Assembly: GCA_031002005.1 (NCBI GenBank)
Contig: JARYHS010013630.1
Span: forward strand, 32,947,504-33,011,503
Length of the DNA: 64,000 bases
Direction: 5' to 3'
From: Vandiemenella viatica
Taxonomy: Eukaryota; Arthropoda; Insecta; Orthoptera; Morabidae
The notes below the pieces were generated by a model, which was not told where the DNA came from, searched no databases, and worked only from the letters and a program-made list of their open reading frames with translations. The position numbers and the translations under genes are program-made. Position 1 is the first letter of the stretch. Each line of letters opens with the position of its first letter. Positions 46,026 through 56,365 of the stretch are shown one piece after another.

Positions 46026-46213
46026 GGGCCAACAGGGAGAGTCTGGAAGTGACGGCGAGAGTGCTGACGGCGCTGGAGACGTTTGCTGGCCGCTACGACC
46101 AGGGAGGTCGCTGCGAGGTGGATGACTCGTGGAGCTGTAGACTACAGGAGACGGCTAGGCACCTGGACCACACCACGGCACTCACCAGGCAAGCTACTAC
46201 AAAACAAAACTAG
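46026..46213 (+). CDS. Novel secreted/membrane protein gene, exon 4
   Basis: Begins after TGTTCCAG; GG joins the G of exon 3 (Gly211). It encodes ANRESLEVTARVLTALETF, then GRYDQGGRCEVDDSWSCRLQ (Cys240 and Cys248, seven residues apart), then ETARHLDHTTALTR. Two ends are possible. Either the exon stops at 46,188 before a GC donor (CAG followed by GCAAGC, the classic form of rare GC-AG introns), leaving two bases and more exons beyond. Or it reads on through QATTKQN to TAG at 46,211-46,213, giving a 272-residue protein. GC content drops sharply after 46,190, which favours the splice. No later exon was found with confidence. I recognise no family for this segment. Confidence 0.7.
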
Positions 46214-47318
46214 GGATAGTCGGTTCAGAAATCCATTATTTTCTTTATGTAATTAAATGTGGGAAATTGGAATATTCAATCTACACATCAGCCACCAAAC
46301 ATTTGTTCATGCAGTTTCATTTGGAGGTAAGAACTCCCAGAGCGAACTTGTAGGAAACTACTTGTCACATTGAATACCGGCAGAGTAAAGAGAGGGGGAA
46401 AGATACGTCATTGGAATGTTTCCTGTCCTACGACGAAATCACCACTACTGTAGAAGCAAAGTTTACTTGGGTCATGGCTTTTGTTTTTGGTTAAAGAATT
46501 ACTCTAATCTAGATTGATTACTCCTTTAAACTATTTTCTCCTGTTTCTAGAACCATAATATACATATCTGCTTGCAAATAAGTAGTCTTTCTAACTCTGT
46601 AAACGGCCACTTGCTTTCGTGTCGATCGATCCACCAGGACTGTCATTTAATTATGCATGAATAAAATAGTGTAATGAAATTATCGAATTTTATATCATGA
46701 TAAATGCGTTGAATCTATATCATGTCAGTAATTGCTATTAACGTAAATAGCGGTTGGTTTAAACTAGAGGTAATATAGTAGATTCCGACCGACAGTGTAT
46801 TAAGAGGTCTGGTAACAGTGCTTTTTCTGTTTATCCTGTTTATGACATCTCATGCAGGCTACCCTTTTGTCATGTGATATCAGTAGTTAGAAAACAAAAA
46901 TAATATTTATCGGCGTCAAACTGCATTGTTGTTCAAACAATTTCACTGAAATTTTAACAAATTTTCTCATCCTTGAATAAGAGTCTATTGCCTACCCTAC
47001 TATTTCTTTTTGAAGCTACGTTAGGACTTAACCATTTTTCGAGTTTTTACGTTTATATCTTCAAGTAATGTAACAGCAGAATCTCATAGCCTTCAGGGCG
47101 ATTATAGTCATGATTGCCTATCATACTTTACAATAAAGTATCGTACTTTATTTTTGTTATATACTTTATACATTTTCATACCAATAAAGTATGCCAAAAT
47201 ACTTTATTTCGAGTAAAGAATACAATACACGGAACGGAACTCTCTTATGCTAGTTGCACACCCTCGTGCTAATCAACCAGGGATTGTTTGTCCTTTGATC
47301 TGTGTACTTACCGCTTGG
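46214..47318. other. No gene recognised; TACTTTAT cluster at 47,125-47,220
   Basis: AT-rich sequence. In the last 100 bp before 47,220 the words ATAAAGTA and TACTTTAT recur several times on both strands, forming overlapping potential hairpins. No transposon boundary was found around them. Confidence 0.5.
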
Positions 47319-47747
47319 GGAGCGTCCATAAACTACGTGGGTAAGTCTAGGGCGGGTGGAAGAGGTTGCCTGCAAAGCTATGCTGGGCTACGTGGAGAAA
47401 AGGAGAAAAAGGGGGGGGGGGAAGTTCCGAGCCAGGCCACGTAGCTTTTCATTCATATTATTTGCCACAGTTAAAATGAGGTGCAGAATACACAACAGCA
47501 TGTGAATATTTATTTCCGTCATTTAATTGTACCCGTATATAATTTACGATAGTCTGACAAGAGAAAACAGTACAAAATGTCTTCTCGAATCAACAGGGAA
47601 GGAAGCTACGAGATACGTGCTACGTGGGAGGGGGGGAGGGGAGGTAGAGCATCGTAGGGCTACGTAGGGGGGAGGGAGGGCGGAGGAGGGAGGAGAGGAT
47701 GAGTTCACAGGAGGCCAAAATGTAGCTACGTGGTTTATGGACGCTCC
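47319..47747. mobile_element. 429-bp MITE with GGAGCGTCCATAAA ends
   Basis: Terminal inverted repeats GGAGCGTCCATAAACTACG and, reversed from the right, GGAGCGTCCATAAACCACG. Flanks CTTGG at 47,314-47,318 and 47,748-47,752 form a 5-bp duplication (a 3-bp TTG with longer termini is equally consistent). ACGTGG-type words recur inside. A second, eroded copy lies at 24,628. The superfamily is not decided. Confidence 0.88.
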
Positions 47748-48339
47748 CTTGGTAGCGGAGGCAACAAGCACGGACCATCCGTATTGACTCGTCTCCGCTC
47801 CCCGTTATTTCTGAACGGACGGCTGGATGTCAGTCACGTGACGTACAAGCAGAGAATTTGCGCTGTTTACACGAGCGGTGATGCCTACGCCGGCAGTTCA
47901 CGAAATTTCACTCGACGTTGGGTATCCCGATACTACTGGACGATGCGGTGGATGGTATATTTAACGTTTCTAAAAGGAATAAAAGGAAGGAAATATTGAT
48001 TGAGTAAGTCAAACATTAGATTATATGAAGCTTATAATTTAGGACGTAGATTGTAATGGGTATCAGCGGCGGCCCTTGCGAGGCACGGGGCGGCAGAACT
48101 TTGCGAGGCCCTTTTCCTTTGTGCAAAGTATGTGAATCGAAATAACGGTTTTCTGATGGTCGACGAAAAATGCGAAAGTCATAAATAAATAAATTTTAAG
48201 TTATATTATTATATTAGAAGAGTTATTAAAAGTTAACAAAACATAAAGACGTCAAATTATTAAGGATAAACTGAACTACATAAATGCCTTGAAAGATATA
48301 CGCAGGGTTTAAAAATGATGTTAGCGGCTTTTACTAAGG

Positions 48340-48540
48340 CTAAAATATTTAATTAAAGCACAGAAATCTAACGAATGAGCTACGTCATTTTCAATTTAAA
48401 GAATAGAAAAGGCTGAAAACCGATCTTGTGTCAGCGAATTCCTCAAATATGTTTTAATAATTTTTAACCACGATAAACTTCTTTCTACAGACGCAATCTT
48501 CTTAGGTGTGGTGGCAATAATTCTCAGGACAACTTGGATA
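48340..48540 (-). pseudogene. hAT transposase C-terminal (dimerisation) relic
   Basis: The minus strand reads ATTPKKIASVERSLSWLKII, then KTYLRNSLTQDRFSAFSIL, a stop, then IENDVAHSLDF. This is the conserved hAT C-terminal block (A-AERSFS-LK-IK-YLR-SM-Q-RL) of DUF4371/ZMYM1-like transposases. One in-frame stop, and no upstream catalytic domain nearby. Confidence 0.88.
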
Positions 48541-49054
48541 GTGGGGTACACTTAAGTTAATGTTATTTCTAGTATATATCTCGTCTCCGAGATACCACCG
48601 TCGTTCTCTTCTTATACACGGAAAAAAATTTCAATTCTTCATACAATTCTTGCACATGAATATCATACTTTGGATAATAAAACGAAGATGCGCAGATACA
48701 TACCCTAAATAACAAATGTAAATAATTCGTCGCTGATGATGCCTCGATGAGAGATGAAACGCGTACAATGCAGTAATAAATAAATTAAACAGTTGCATTG
48801 ATGTTATTTTTCAACTAGTAATTAACTAAGCAACTGCGGAAACATGGCCTGCAACAACATTGCATACATATGGTACAAATAGTTTATTTTGGAAATCTCC
48901 TCCGTATGCAATTCAAGCGTTCCATATTCCCCTTCGTAATCAAACTTCGTTCTTTTAGATCTCTTTTCACTTTGTCAATATCATTTTCATCAGCTCTTTA
49001 GCTGTTACCAGGGATGATTAGAAACTTCTAGATTTGATTTAATGTCTCAGATGG

Positions 49055-49235
49055 TTATGGCGTATGATTGCGGTACGATAGGTCTCTGGTTAAAATCCCG
49101 GTCTCGGATACAATTTTTATTTGCCTTAAAAATGACTTGTATATCTGGCAAAGCGTTGATTTGTTAGTGTGAAGATGCTAGGATGCTGCGTGGTTGAAAT
49201 TATACGTTAAACTGTAGGTCTCCTATCCCTGGTAG
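49055..49235 (+). repeat. Second SINE family, copy 2
   Basis: Head GGTTATGGCGTATGATTGCG with a decayed B box (GGTTAAAATCCC); end TACGTTAAACTGTAGGTC, shared with 12,941-13,110. Confidence 0.6.
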
Positions 49236-49380
49236 GATTACCAGTGTAAAATAGGTGGCCACGATAGATGTACGTTGCACAGCTGGTAAGAAACACTGTG
49301 GCTAGGTCTTTGAAACCACAAGATTTATCTCATTCTTTATTAACAAAAACTATCGAGTAAATCGAAAGTAACCTCAAAAT

Positions 49381-50107
49381 AAAATAATTGTTTTAAAAAA
49401 CATAAGAACCGACTTAAAAAAAAAGCACTAAAAATTTTAAAATAACTTTATACCTTGCTTAGGAGAAAGTAAATCTAAATGGACAATATTTTACGTTACT
49501 GTCATTGATATTTTTACATTAATTAGTTATTTTTGGAGTTGATGCCAGCTGTCACATCGTGAAGATCGAATATTACAGACCTTCTTTTGGTGCTAGAGGC
49601 AGAACGGGGTGTACGAACAAAAATTCCCAATATTTTACAGCATCTCGTGAGGCAGATAGTATTATTGCGGGAGACAGTTTAGGGAAACAAATTAACAGTA
49701 TTTTAATCTGTGGCTCCGCCTATTGGTCATCCAGGCATATCTCTGGCGCTACAGTGTCAGTTGGTAGGCTGCATCATGCAGTAAACGATTTACCGTTAGT
49801 ACAATATCGGCGTATGATCTGTATGTTTCAGTTTTGTTGAAACATGTTTCTAGAATTAATTTTAGGTAAGCAGTAACATGAATGTTTATGTATTATTTTT
49901 ATTCATTACTGTTTTTATCTTTTTGTTTTCTTGCTTTCGCTGGCACCGACTTCCAAAAATAACTAATTAATGTAAAAATATCAATGACAGTAATGTAAAA
50001 TATTGTCCATTTAGATTTACTTTCTCCTAAGCAAGGTATAAAGTTATTTTAAAATTTTTAGTGCTTTTTTTAAGTCGGTTTTTATGTTTTTTTAAACAAT
50101 TATTTTA
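49381..50107. repeat. Foldback: two ~157-bp inverted arms around a 412-bp loop
   Basis: The left arm (49,381-49,538) and right arm (49,951-50,107) are nearly perfect inverted copies; for example GAGAAAGTAAATCTAAATGG on the left returns reversed at about 50,005. Both arms contain the word AAGTCGGTT next to an A/T run, which also forms the right terminus of the large unit at 53,080. The loop has an open frame of 93 codons (49,559-49,840) without recognised domains. Confidence 0.9.
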
Positions 50108-50569
50108 TTTTTAAATTTTTAGTGGTATTATAGTTTGTTTTGTATTTTAAATATGCCGCAGCAGTTCCCATTTTGCGAACTTCCTGGTAGCTCAAGGATT
50201 AAAGTGCTTTGAAAGAAGAATTCTGTCTTTATATACCACAACAACTTCCAGAACGGGGTGAATTGGTTGTTGTGTTAATTAATGTCAGTTAACATTTTGA
50301 TCCAGGCTATGTTTTGATCGTATCATAACATCTGTTAAAGCTGCTGCTCGATAACTGAAACATGTAACATCTGGGCATTAATACATACCACATACAGAAA
50401 TCTGTCTCTGGAATATATATGTTTGCTCCGGCATAACACAGAAAATATAGATTTTTAATTGTTTTTCACAATGTGAAAGCTTGGGATCCAAGTTGAAATC
50501 TGAAGTACTTGTTGAGACATTATGACACATTTATTTTATAAATATTATGCCATGACTTAAAAATAGCTT

Positions 50570-52910
50570 AATTGATTTTGACAGGATTTAAAACTGCGGA
50601 TTTTTGTAAAGAACATTGGAAATGAAAAAAGGGGTGAGGGTAAAGGGGAAGAGGGATTGGGCTTTTGTATACCACATGTATACTGCCTTTTCTGATTGAT
50701 TTAAAGTATACGTTTGTAAATTTCTATTGTTATGAGATAAAACTGTAGGTATGTATAATAAACAATTAAGGGTTGTGGAGACGAAGAGTAGTTTGGTTTT
50801 TGTAAAGCTAGTGTGGGCAGTACTTTTCTCTTTGTTTTAAAGTATACATGTGCAAATTTTCATTGAAACCAGATAAAAACTGTAGCTTTGTGTAAAGAAC
50901 ATTTGCAAAAATTAAATGGGGTAAGGGAGTGAGTGGAAGGGTTTTGTAAATAGAATGTAGACACTATGTTTCTCTTTGTTTTTAAGTATACCTGTGCAGT
51001 GTTCCATGGAAATCTGATAAAACTGTGGGTATCTATAAAGAACATTGGAAATTAGGAGGGGTGGGGGTAGAAGGGAAGATGGGTTGGGCTTCTGCAACCT
51101 AATTTAAATACAAATGTTCTGTATGTTTTAAAGTATAGGTGTGAAAATTTCCTTCATAGTCGGATAGAAACTGTAGATTAAAGGATGGAAAGGAAGGAGC
51201 GGAGTTTGGACTCTCGAAACCAAATGTAGACAGTATTTTTCTGTTTGTTTTGCAGTATACATGTGCATACTTCCTTCAAAATCAGAAAGAAAAGGTAGCT
51301 TTGTATAAAGAACATTGACAGTAATTAAAGGTGTAGAAAGGGGGATAGAGTTTGCGTTTTTGTGAAATTTATGAGGACAGTATTTTTCTTTTTCTATTTG
51401 TTTTAAAGTATACGCATGCGAAGTTCCACCGAATCGGATTAAAATGTAGGTTTTATACAAATATTAAGGGAAGGGGAGCTAGGGTAGTTTTTTTATTTTT
51501 TTGGTCAGAAATCTTATCGATAAAAATTTACATATATATTTGCCAACTTTCATAAAGATCGATCAAATGGTGTTGACTGTAGCTTTCTACAAAGACATTG
51601 ACAAAAATCAGGGGGTGGAAACGGGAAGAGGGATTCAGCTTTTGCAAACCAAGAGTTGACATTACTTTTCCCTTTGTTTTATACTAAAAATTTGCTAAGT
51701 TCTGTCTAAACCGGATAAAAAACTGTGGTTGTATGTAAAAATTAAGCGGTTTAATGGGGAGAGGGGGTGGTTTTTAGATCTTTTGGTAAGACACCTTCTT
51801 CGTGAAAAAATACATATAAGCACCAACTTTCATGGTAATTGGTCAAATGATCGCGACTGTAGCTTTTTATAAATAACATTGACAAAGGTTAATTACGTTG
51901 AAGAAGGGAAAGGGGTTGATCTTTGGCAAATCAAATGTTGACAGTATTTTTCTCTTGTTTTAAAGTATACATGGGCAAAAATCAATAAAAATCAGATAAG
52001 AAATGTAGGTTTCTATAAAATTGAGGCGTGTAAAGGAGACATGAGGTGGTTTTTTATTTATGTAATTAATGTTTTTAGGTCAGAAACCTTACATGTATAT
52101 GCCAACTTTAATGGAGACCAGTTAAATGGTGTTTACTGTAGATTTGTATAAAGAACATTGGTAAAAATTTAGGGGTGGATATGGGTTGAGGGCTTCAGTT
52201 TTTTCAAACCAAAAGATGACAGTATTTTTCTCTTTATTTTTGACTTTACGTGTCCAAAGTTTCATCAAAATCGGAAAAAAATGTGGGTTTGTATAAAAAT
52301 TAAGGGATGTAAAGGGGAGAGGGGTGGTTTTTTATTATGTATTTTATTGGTCAGATTCTCCATGAAAAATTACATGTATATGCCAACTTTGATGCCAAGC
52401 GGTCAAACGGTGTCGAGTGTAGCTTTTTATGAAGAACATTGACAATAATTAAAGGGTTGGAAGGAGGGAGGGGGTTGAGCTTTGGCAGACAAAATGTTGA
52501 CAGGATTTTTCTCTTTGTTTTAAGGTATACATGGGCAAAGTTCAATAAAAGTAAGATAAGAAATGTAGGTTTCTATAAAATTAAGGGTGTAAAGGGGAGA
52601 GGGGTGGTTTTTTATTTTTATTTTTTTTGTCAGAAACCTTCTCCATGAAAAACTACATGTAATTGCCAACTTTAATGGAGATCAATTAATTAGTGTCGAC
52701 TGTATCTTTGAATAAAAAAAATTGGCGAAAATTAAGGAGGTGGATAGGGGGAGAGGGGTTAAGTTTTTTAAAACTAAAAGTTGACAGTATTTTTCTCTTT
52801 ATTTTTTGGCTATATATGTGCAACGTTTCATCGAAATCGAATAAAAAATGTGGATTTGTATAAAAATTAAGGGGTGGAAGGGGTTAGAAGGGGTGGTTTC
52901 TCAATGAAAT
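50570..52910. repeat. 2.3-kb diverged tandem-repeat block
   Basis: Modules recur roughly every 115-175 bp at first and about every 290 bp later. Each has AAGAACATTG, then a purine-rich AAGGGG/GAGAGGGG stretch, then TTGACAGTATTTTTCTCTT, AAAGTATACATGTGCAAA, and ATCGGATAAAAACTGTAGG. Later units add a second module with GCCAACTTTCAT and GTCAAATGGTGT. Short open frames arise on both strands because of the repeats and are not genes. Confidence 0.88.
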
Positions 52911-53003
52911 TCATATGGGACCACTTTGGAGGTATACCCTACCCACTAAAAAATTTCATTTAAATCGGTTCAAAATTGGCGAAGATATCGCTGAACATAC
53001 ATA

Positions 53004-53049
<46 letters not shown>

Positions 53050-53095
53050 GACGAATTGAGAACTTCCTCCTTTTTTTGAAGTCGGTTAAAAATAA
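52911..53095 (+). mobile_element. Right terminus of the tandem-repeat element
   Basis: Words such as ATTTCATTTAAATCGGTTCA, then GAACATACATACA, a long A run (53,007-53,045) and TTTTTTTGAAGTCGGTTAAA followed by AAATAAATAAATAAA. This looks like the 3' end of a retroposed element that I know as common in moths and butterflies. Confidence 0.55.
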
Positions 53096-53109
53096 ATAAA
53101 TAAACACGT

Positions 53110-53420
53110 CAATGCGAAGCGATTGACGTTTGACATTTCATTACTATGGCGTTCAGAAACACGAGATTCTTTCAATCCAGTATAGCGTGAGAAAGACTTT
53201 TAATGGTGGTTTGATAAGACTGCGTTTGGATACTATTTTTGTACGTAAAAGATCAACTACTGTGGTGATAACGTGAGTCAGGTAAAGAAAATATTTTAAC
53301 GTAGGGCTTACTTTATTATTTTGTAGATTATGAAGTCCACCTACGCAAAATAAAGAACAATTCTCTATGGTTGCCAACCCTGGCTTTGACCCCCAACTCA
53401 CTTTTAGGGAAACAACCAAA
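53110..53420 (-). pseudogene. Possible N-terminal remnant of the hAT transposase
   Basis: An 88-codon open frame with a Trp and three Cys in its first third, located where the N-terminal zinc-finger part of the minus-strand hAT gene should be. The similarity is too weak to be sure. Confidence 0.25.
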
Positions 53421-53543
53421 TGAAAACATTAAAGGAAACTGAAGACACAGGAACACGTTCGTCAGGCAGCCGAGCTACTGACAAGTGTGAACACAGGAAG
53501 GATGAGCCTTCACTCGGCCGACTGACGGTGCGGAGTAGTACCT

Positions 53544-53787
53544 ACCGAGCGGGGCGGTGTAACGGTTAGCGTTCTCACCTCGCATTCGGGAGGACGGCGG
53601 TTCGAATCCCCGTCCGGGCATCCAGATTTGGGTTTTCCATGGTTTCCCCAGATCACTCCAGGCAAATGCCGGGATGCTTCCTTCAAAAGGCCATGGCCGA
53701 ATTCCTTCCCATTCATTGCCCCCCATCCTTTCCCGTCTCTAAAGACCTCGATGTTAAAAAGAGACGTAAAGCAATTACCAAAAAAAA
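53544..53787 (+). repeat. Full-length main-family SINE with 11-bp target duplication
   Basis: The best-preserved copy: head GGCGGTGTAACGGTTAGCG, ACCTCGCATTCGGGAGGACG and the perfect B box GGTTCGAATCC; body ATCCAGATTTGGGTTTTCC, ATCACTCCAGGCAAATGCCG, AAGGCCATGGCCGAATTCC; A-rich end. Flanked by GAGTAGTACCT at 53,533-53,543 and 53,788-53,798. Its intactness makes it a good consensus for the family. Confidence 0.96.
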
Positions 53788-53816
53788 GAGTAGTACCTGT
53801 CAAGTGTGAGTCGATA

Positions 53817-54265
53817 AGGGAGCGTCCATTAATTACGTGTGGTGTTTTTTTCGAGATTTCCGGAAACCCCTCTCCTCTCTGGTCAGGTTTAGTAAGGTCT
53901 GGTGTGATTTGGTAAGACTCCCCCCCCCCTAAAATGACTTGAGATTTTGAAGGGACCCCCCGCCCTTTGCTGACCAACCTCGTAGTTTTTTTAGACATTT
54001 TTTTTAACTTTCCTACTTCCGATGGCGGTTATACCCCCTCCCCTCCTAAAGTCGGTATCCGCGTCGTTTTTAGCCCTTTTAGACCCCTAATGTCTACATC
54101 CGCGTAGTTTGTGGTCCTCTTTACTTCAGCTCTACTAGACTTCAAGAATTTAAAAAGATGACGTGAGAATTCCGACGACCCCCCCCCCACCCCCACCATT
54201 GATGAGATTTGGTGATATTTCGTCGGACTTCCTTCTCCCCTATATACCTCACGTAATAAGGTTAC
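53817..54265. mobile_element. MITE with GGGAGCGTCCATTAATTACG end
   Basis: A clean left end, GGGAGCGTCCATTAATTACG. The right end is degenerate (CCTCACGTAATAAGG, about 54,262). The interior has poly-C runs and repeats of GGTTTAGTAAGG/TTTGGTAAGA type. Related by its ends to 1,433-1,697 and more distantly to 47,319. Confidence 0.65.
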
Positions 54266-54647
54266 AAGAGTTGAACGAAATGAAACACGGGGATTCCCCG
54301 AGCGTAAATCGTATACACTGTGAAAGTAATAAAACTCAGCGTTCAAGTGTGTTTTCTATTAGGCAAGGCGCGAGATTCAAATAGTAATGAATTTTTCGAC
54401 TATGTTTTACAGTTAAATTACAAATAACATCATTTTTCACCGATAAATTATTTAATTTTGATACCATCAATCTTACCTTTTACACGAATGTGAAATAATA
54501 ACTAAAGATAAAATATGTTTTTTAAAATATAAACTTTTTTCAATTCGGGTTGTTGCGCGAGGCCCCGGGCGATTGCCCTGTTCGCCACCCCCTTAGGCCG
54601 CCTCTGATGGGCATGTTGCGACGATTAGCTTAGTACGGGAAGACATG

Positions 54648-55391
54648 TGTTAGGGTTTTTCCGGTGGTTTAAGAACTGCATTAATTAATTAAAAATCCAC
54701 CAAACAGGTTATGTTTGAAGATGTCTGTTTTATTGTGATCCAAACAACAAGTCAGCGATATTCACTAGTATAGGTACAATACAGAGATGCACAGTCGCAA
54801 AGAAACTCTCTGTGAACTCAAGTGAATGATTGAAGCTCTCTGTAACACTGAATACTGTCAACTAAACTGACTTACTAACTGAATGCATGAATGAATGAAT
54901 GAATGTCTCTGTCCAGGCGATCTATTTATATAGTCTTTATCGAAATTACGAGAATTCTTCAAAGGCATCCGCCCGATATTTCTCGATCATTAACAATCAC
55001 TCAAACAATCTAACATATTAAAAACAATCGGAATTAATACAAAATTAATTAACAACATTACAAAATGATCAGAAATGGTAATTATAGATACTTAAATACA
55101 AAATTATTTACAGAAATCCTTTCAAACGGTAGAAAATTGTCCTGTAGACATCGTAATTTACATTAATACATGGAATTACAAACATTTAAGAAATTCTCTT
55201 GCATCATTCGGTTCTTAAACATATTAAATGGCCTTTGAATAATTTTCTTACCTAAAACAAAGTCTATATACACTGATTTACAAGAAATTACAAAACAAAC
55301 ATATCAAATCACTTTCAACCAAACATTAGCTCACTACAAATACTTCATACAGTACAATGCTATTCAAAATTCAGGTATTAGGGCTGTTACA
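54648..55391 (-). mobile_element. Solo LTR, copy 2 (744 bp)
   Basis: On the + strand it opens TGTTAGGG and closes CTGTTACA, the TG...CA form of an LTR, with CATG on both sides (54,644-54,647 and 55,392-55,395), a 4-bp duplication as in Gypsy-type elements. Read on the minus strand it has a TATA box (TATATAAA, 54,925-54,932) and about 200 bp later AATAAA (54,728-54,733), a coherent promoter-to-polyadenylation layout. No internal genes remain, so it arose by LTR-LTR recombination. Confidence 0.92.
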
Positions 55392-55395
55392 CATG

Positions 55396-56365
55396 GAAGA
55401 CTACATCGGACATGTCGGGAGAGATATGCTGGGAGTCCGATATCGGCCGTTCTCAATATAGTTTTTTTAAAGCCTCAGAGAGGATTCTTTCAGTCAATAA
55501 CAGTCAGGAACAACACATAAATTTCATTGGTTCCCCAATCACATATGCTATCTGGCCGCAATTATTCGACGCTGAAAGTCAATATTTTTCGTTCAGTCTT
55601 TAAAAAGTCTAGCAAAAGTTTTATGGAAGTTTCTGTTTAACTGAGTGAAATTGTAAGTATAGCAGAAGCAATTTAGCATGAACCAATATCTGAAACCAGA
55701 CCTAGTAACAGAAAAACCAATATTTTTCACGATGCATATTAAAACCTGGCATGTGATGGAATTAATTATTAAGTTAATATAAGTATTTACGAAAATATTT
55801 AAAATAAAATCTGACAGGCAAAAAGTAACCACATGATTCGGAACATGCTTTTTGAACTTCACACGGATGTAGCGTTAAGCCGATTTAAAATGGCGCCAAC
55901 GGTTAAATGCAGCGCAACGAACACGATACAGCAGGCATACGGCGTGTTTAGACCTGTCTGCGTTCACCGCTCCCCTGCCTGCAAACACTTTCTTGAAGTA
56001 CGTGTCTTCACCGCTAGGCGGAAACCGAGCAGCACCGCTCAAACTGTACAAGACCAAAGCTAAAAACTGTTACAAACCTTACAACTCACACATTTTTATA
56101 CTGGTTAAGCGTCACAAGCGACTATCATCGTCCTAAAAATGGCCTGAATTAGGAATATCACATCAATCCGCTATCATATGATATGGACGTCAAACGTTTT
56201 GGCATTTTCCTCCGACTACAAAACGTTAGATTAGTGTTTTGTAGGGAAGTAAAAAGTTCTGCGAGAAACAAATCAAATGAATGTAACAGTACAAAAAACT
56301 GACCAAGGAATAACGAAACAATATAAAATAGCCTTAAGATAAAGCCCGTCATTCACAATCCAATC
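55396..56365. other. No recognisable feature
   Basis: Sequence between the solo LTR and the hAT element. The open frame at 55,833-56,063 is somewhat GC-richer but has no recognisable motif. Confidence 0.5.

Larger units (their letters stand above)
48064..54606 (-). mobile_element. 6.5-kb decayed hAT element filled with later insertions
   Basis: The termini CAGCGGCGGCCCTTGCGAGG and, reversed from the right, CAGAGGCGGCCTAAGG are hAT-like. The flanks ATGGGTAT (48,056-48,063) and ATGGGCAT (54,607-54,614) form an 8-bp duplication with one change. A hAT transposase C-terminus survives on the minus strand near the left end. The interior has received a SINE (49,055), a foldback plus tandem-repeat unit (49,381-53,095), a full SINE (53,544) and a MITE (53,817), so the original element was about 2 kb. 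Confidence 0.8.

Noticed and set aside
50860..52648. Several 60-110-codon frames on both strands
   Set aside because: Produced by the tandem-repeat modules; repeated peptides without domains.
50570..52910. CRISPR array
   Set aside because: Repeats are long, diverged and without uniform spacers; the window is eukaryotic.
53544..53787. A genuine tRNA gene
   Set aside because: A and B boxes are present, but the sequence continues into the SINE body and does not fold into a complete cloverleaf; the 11-bp duplication shows retroposition.
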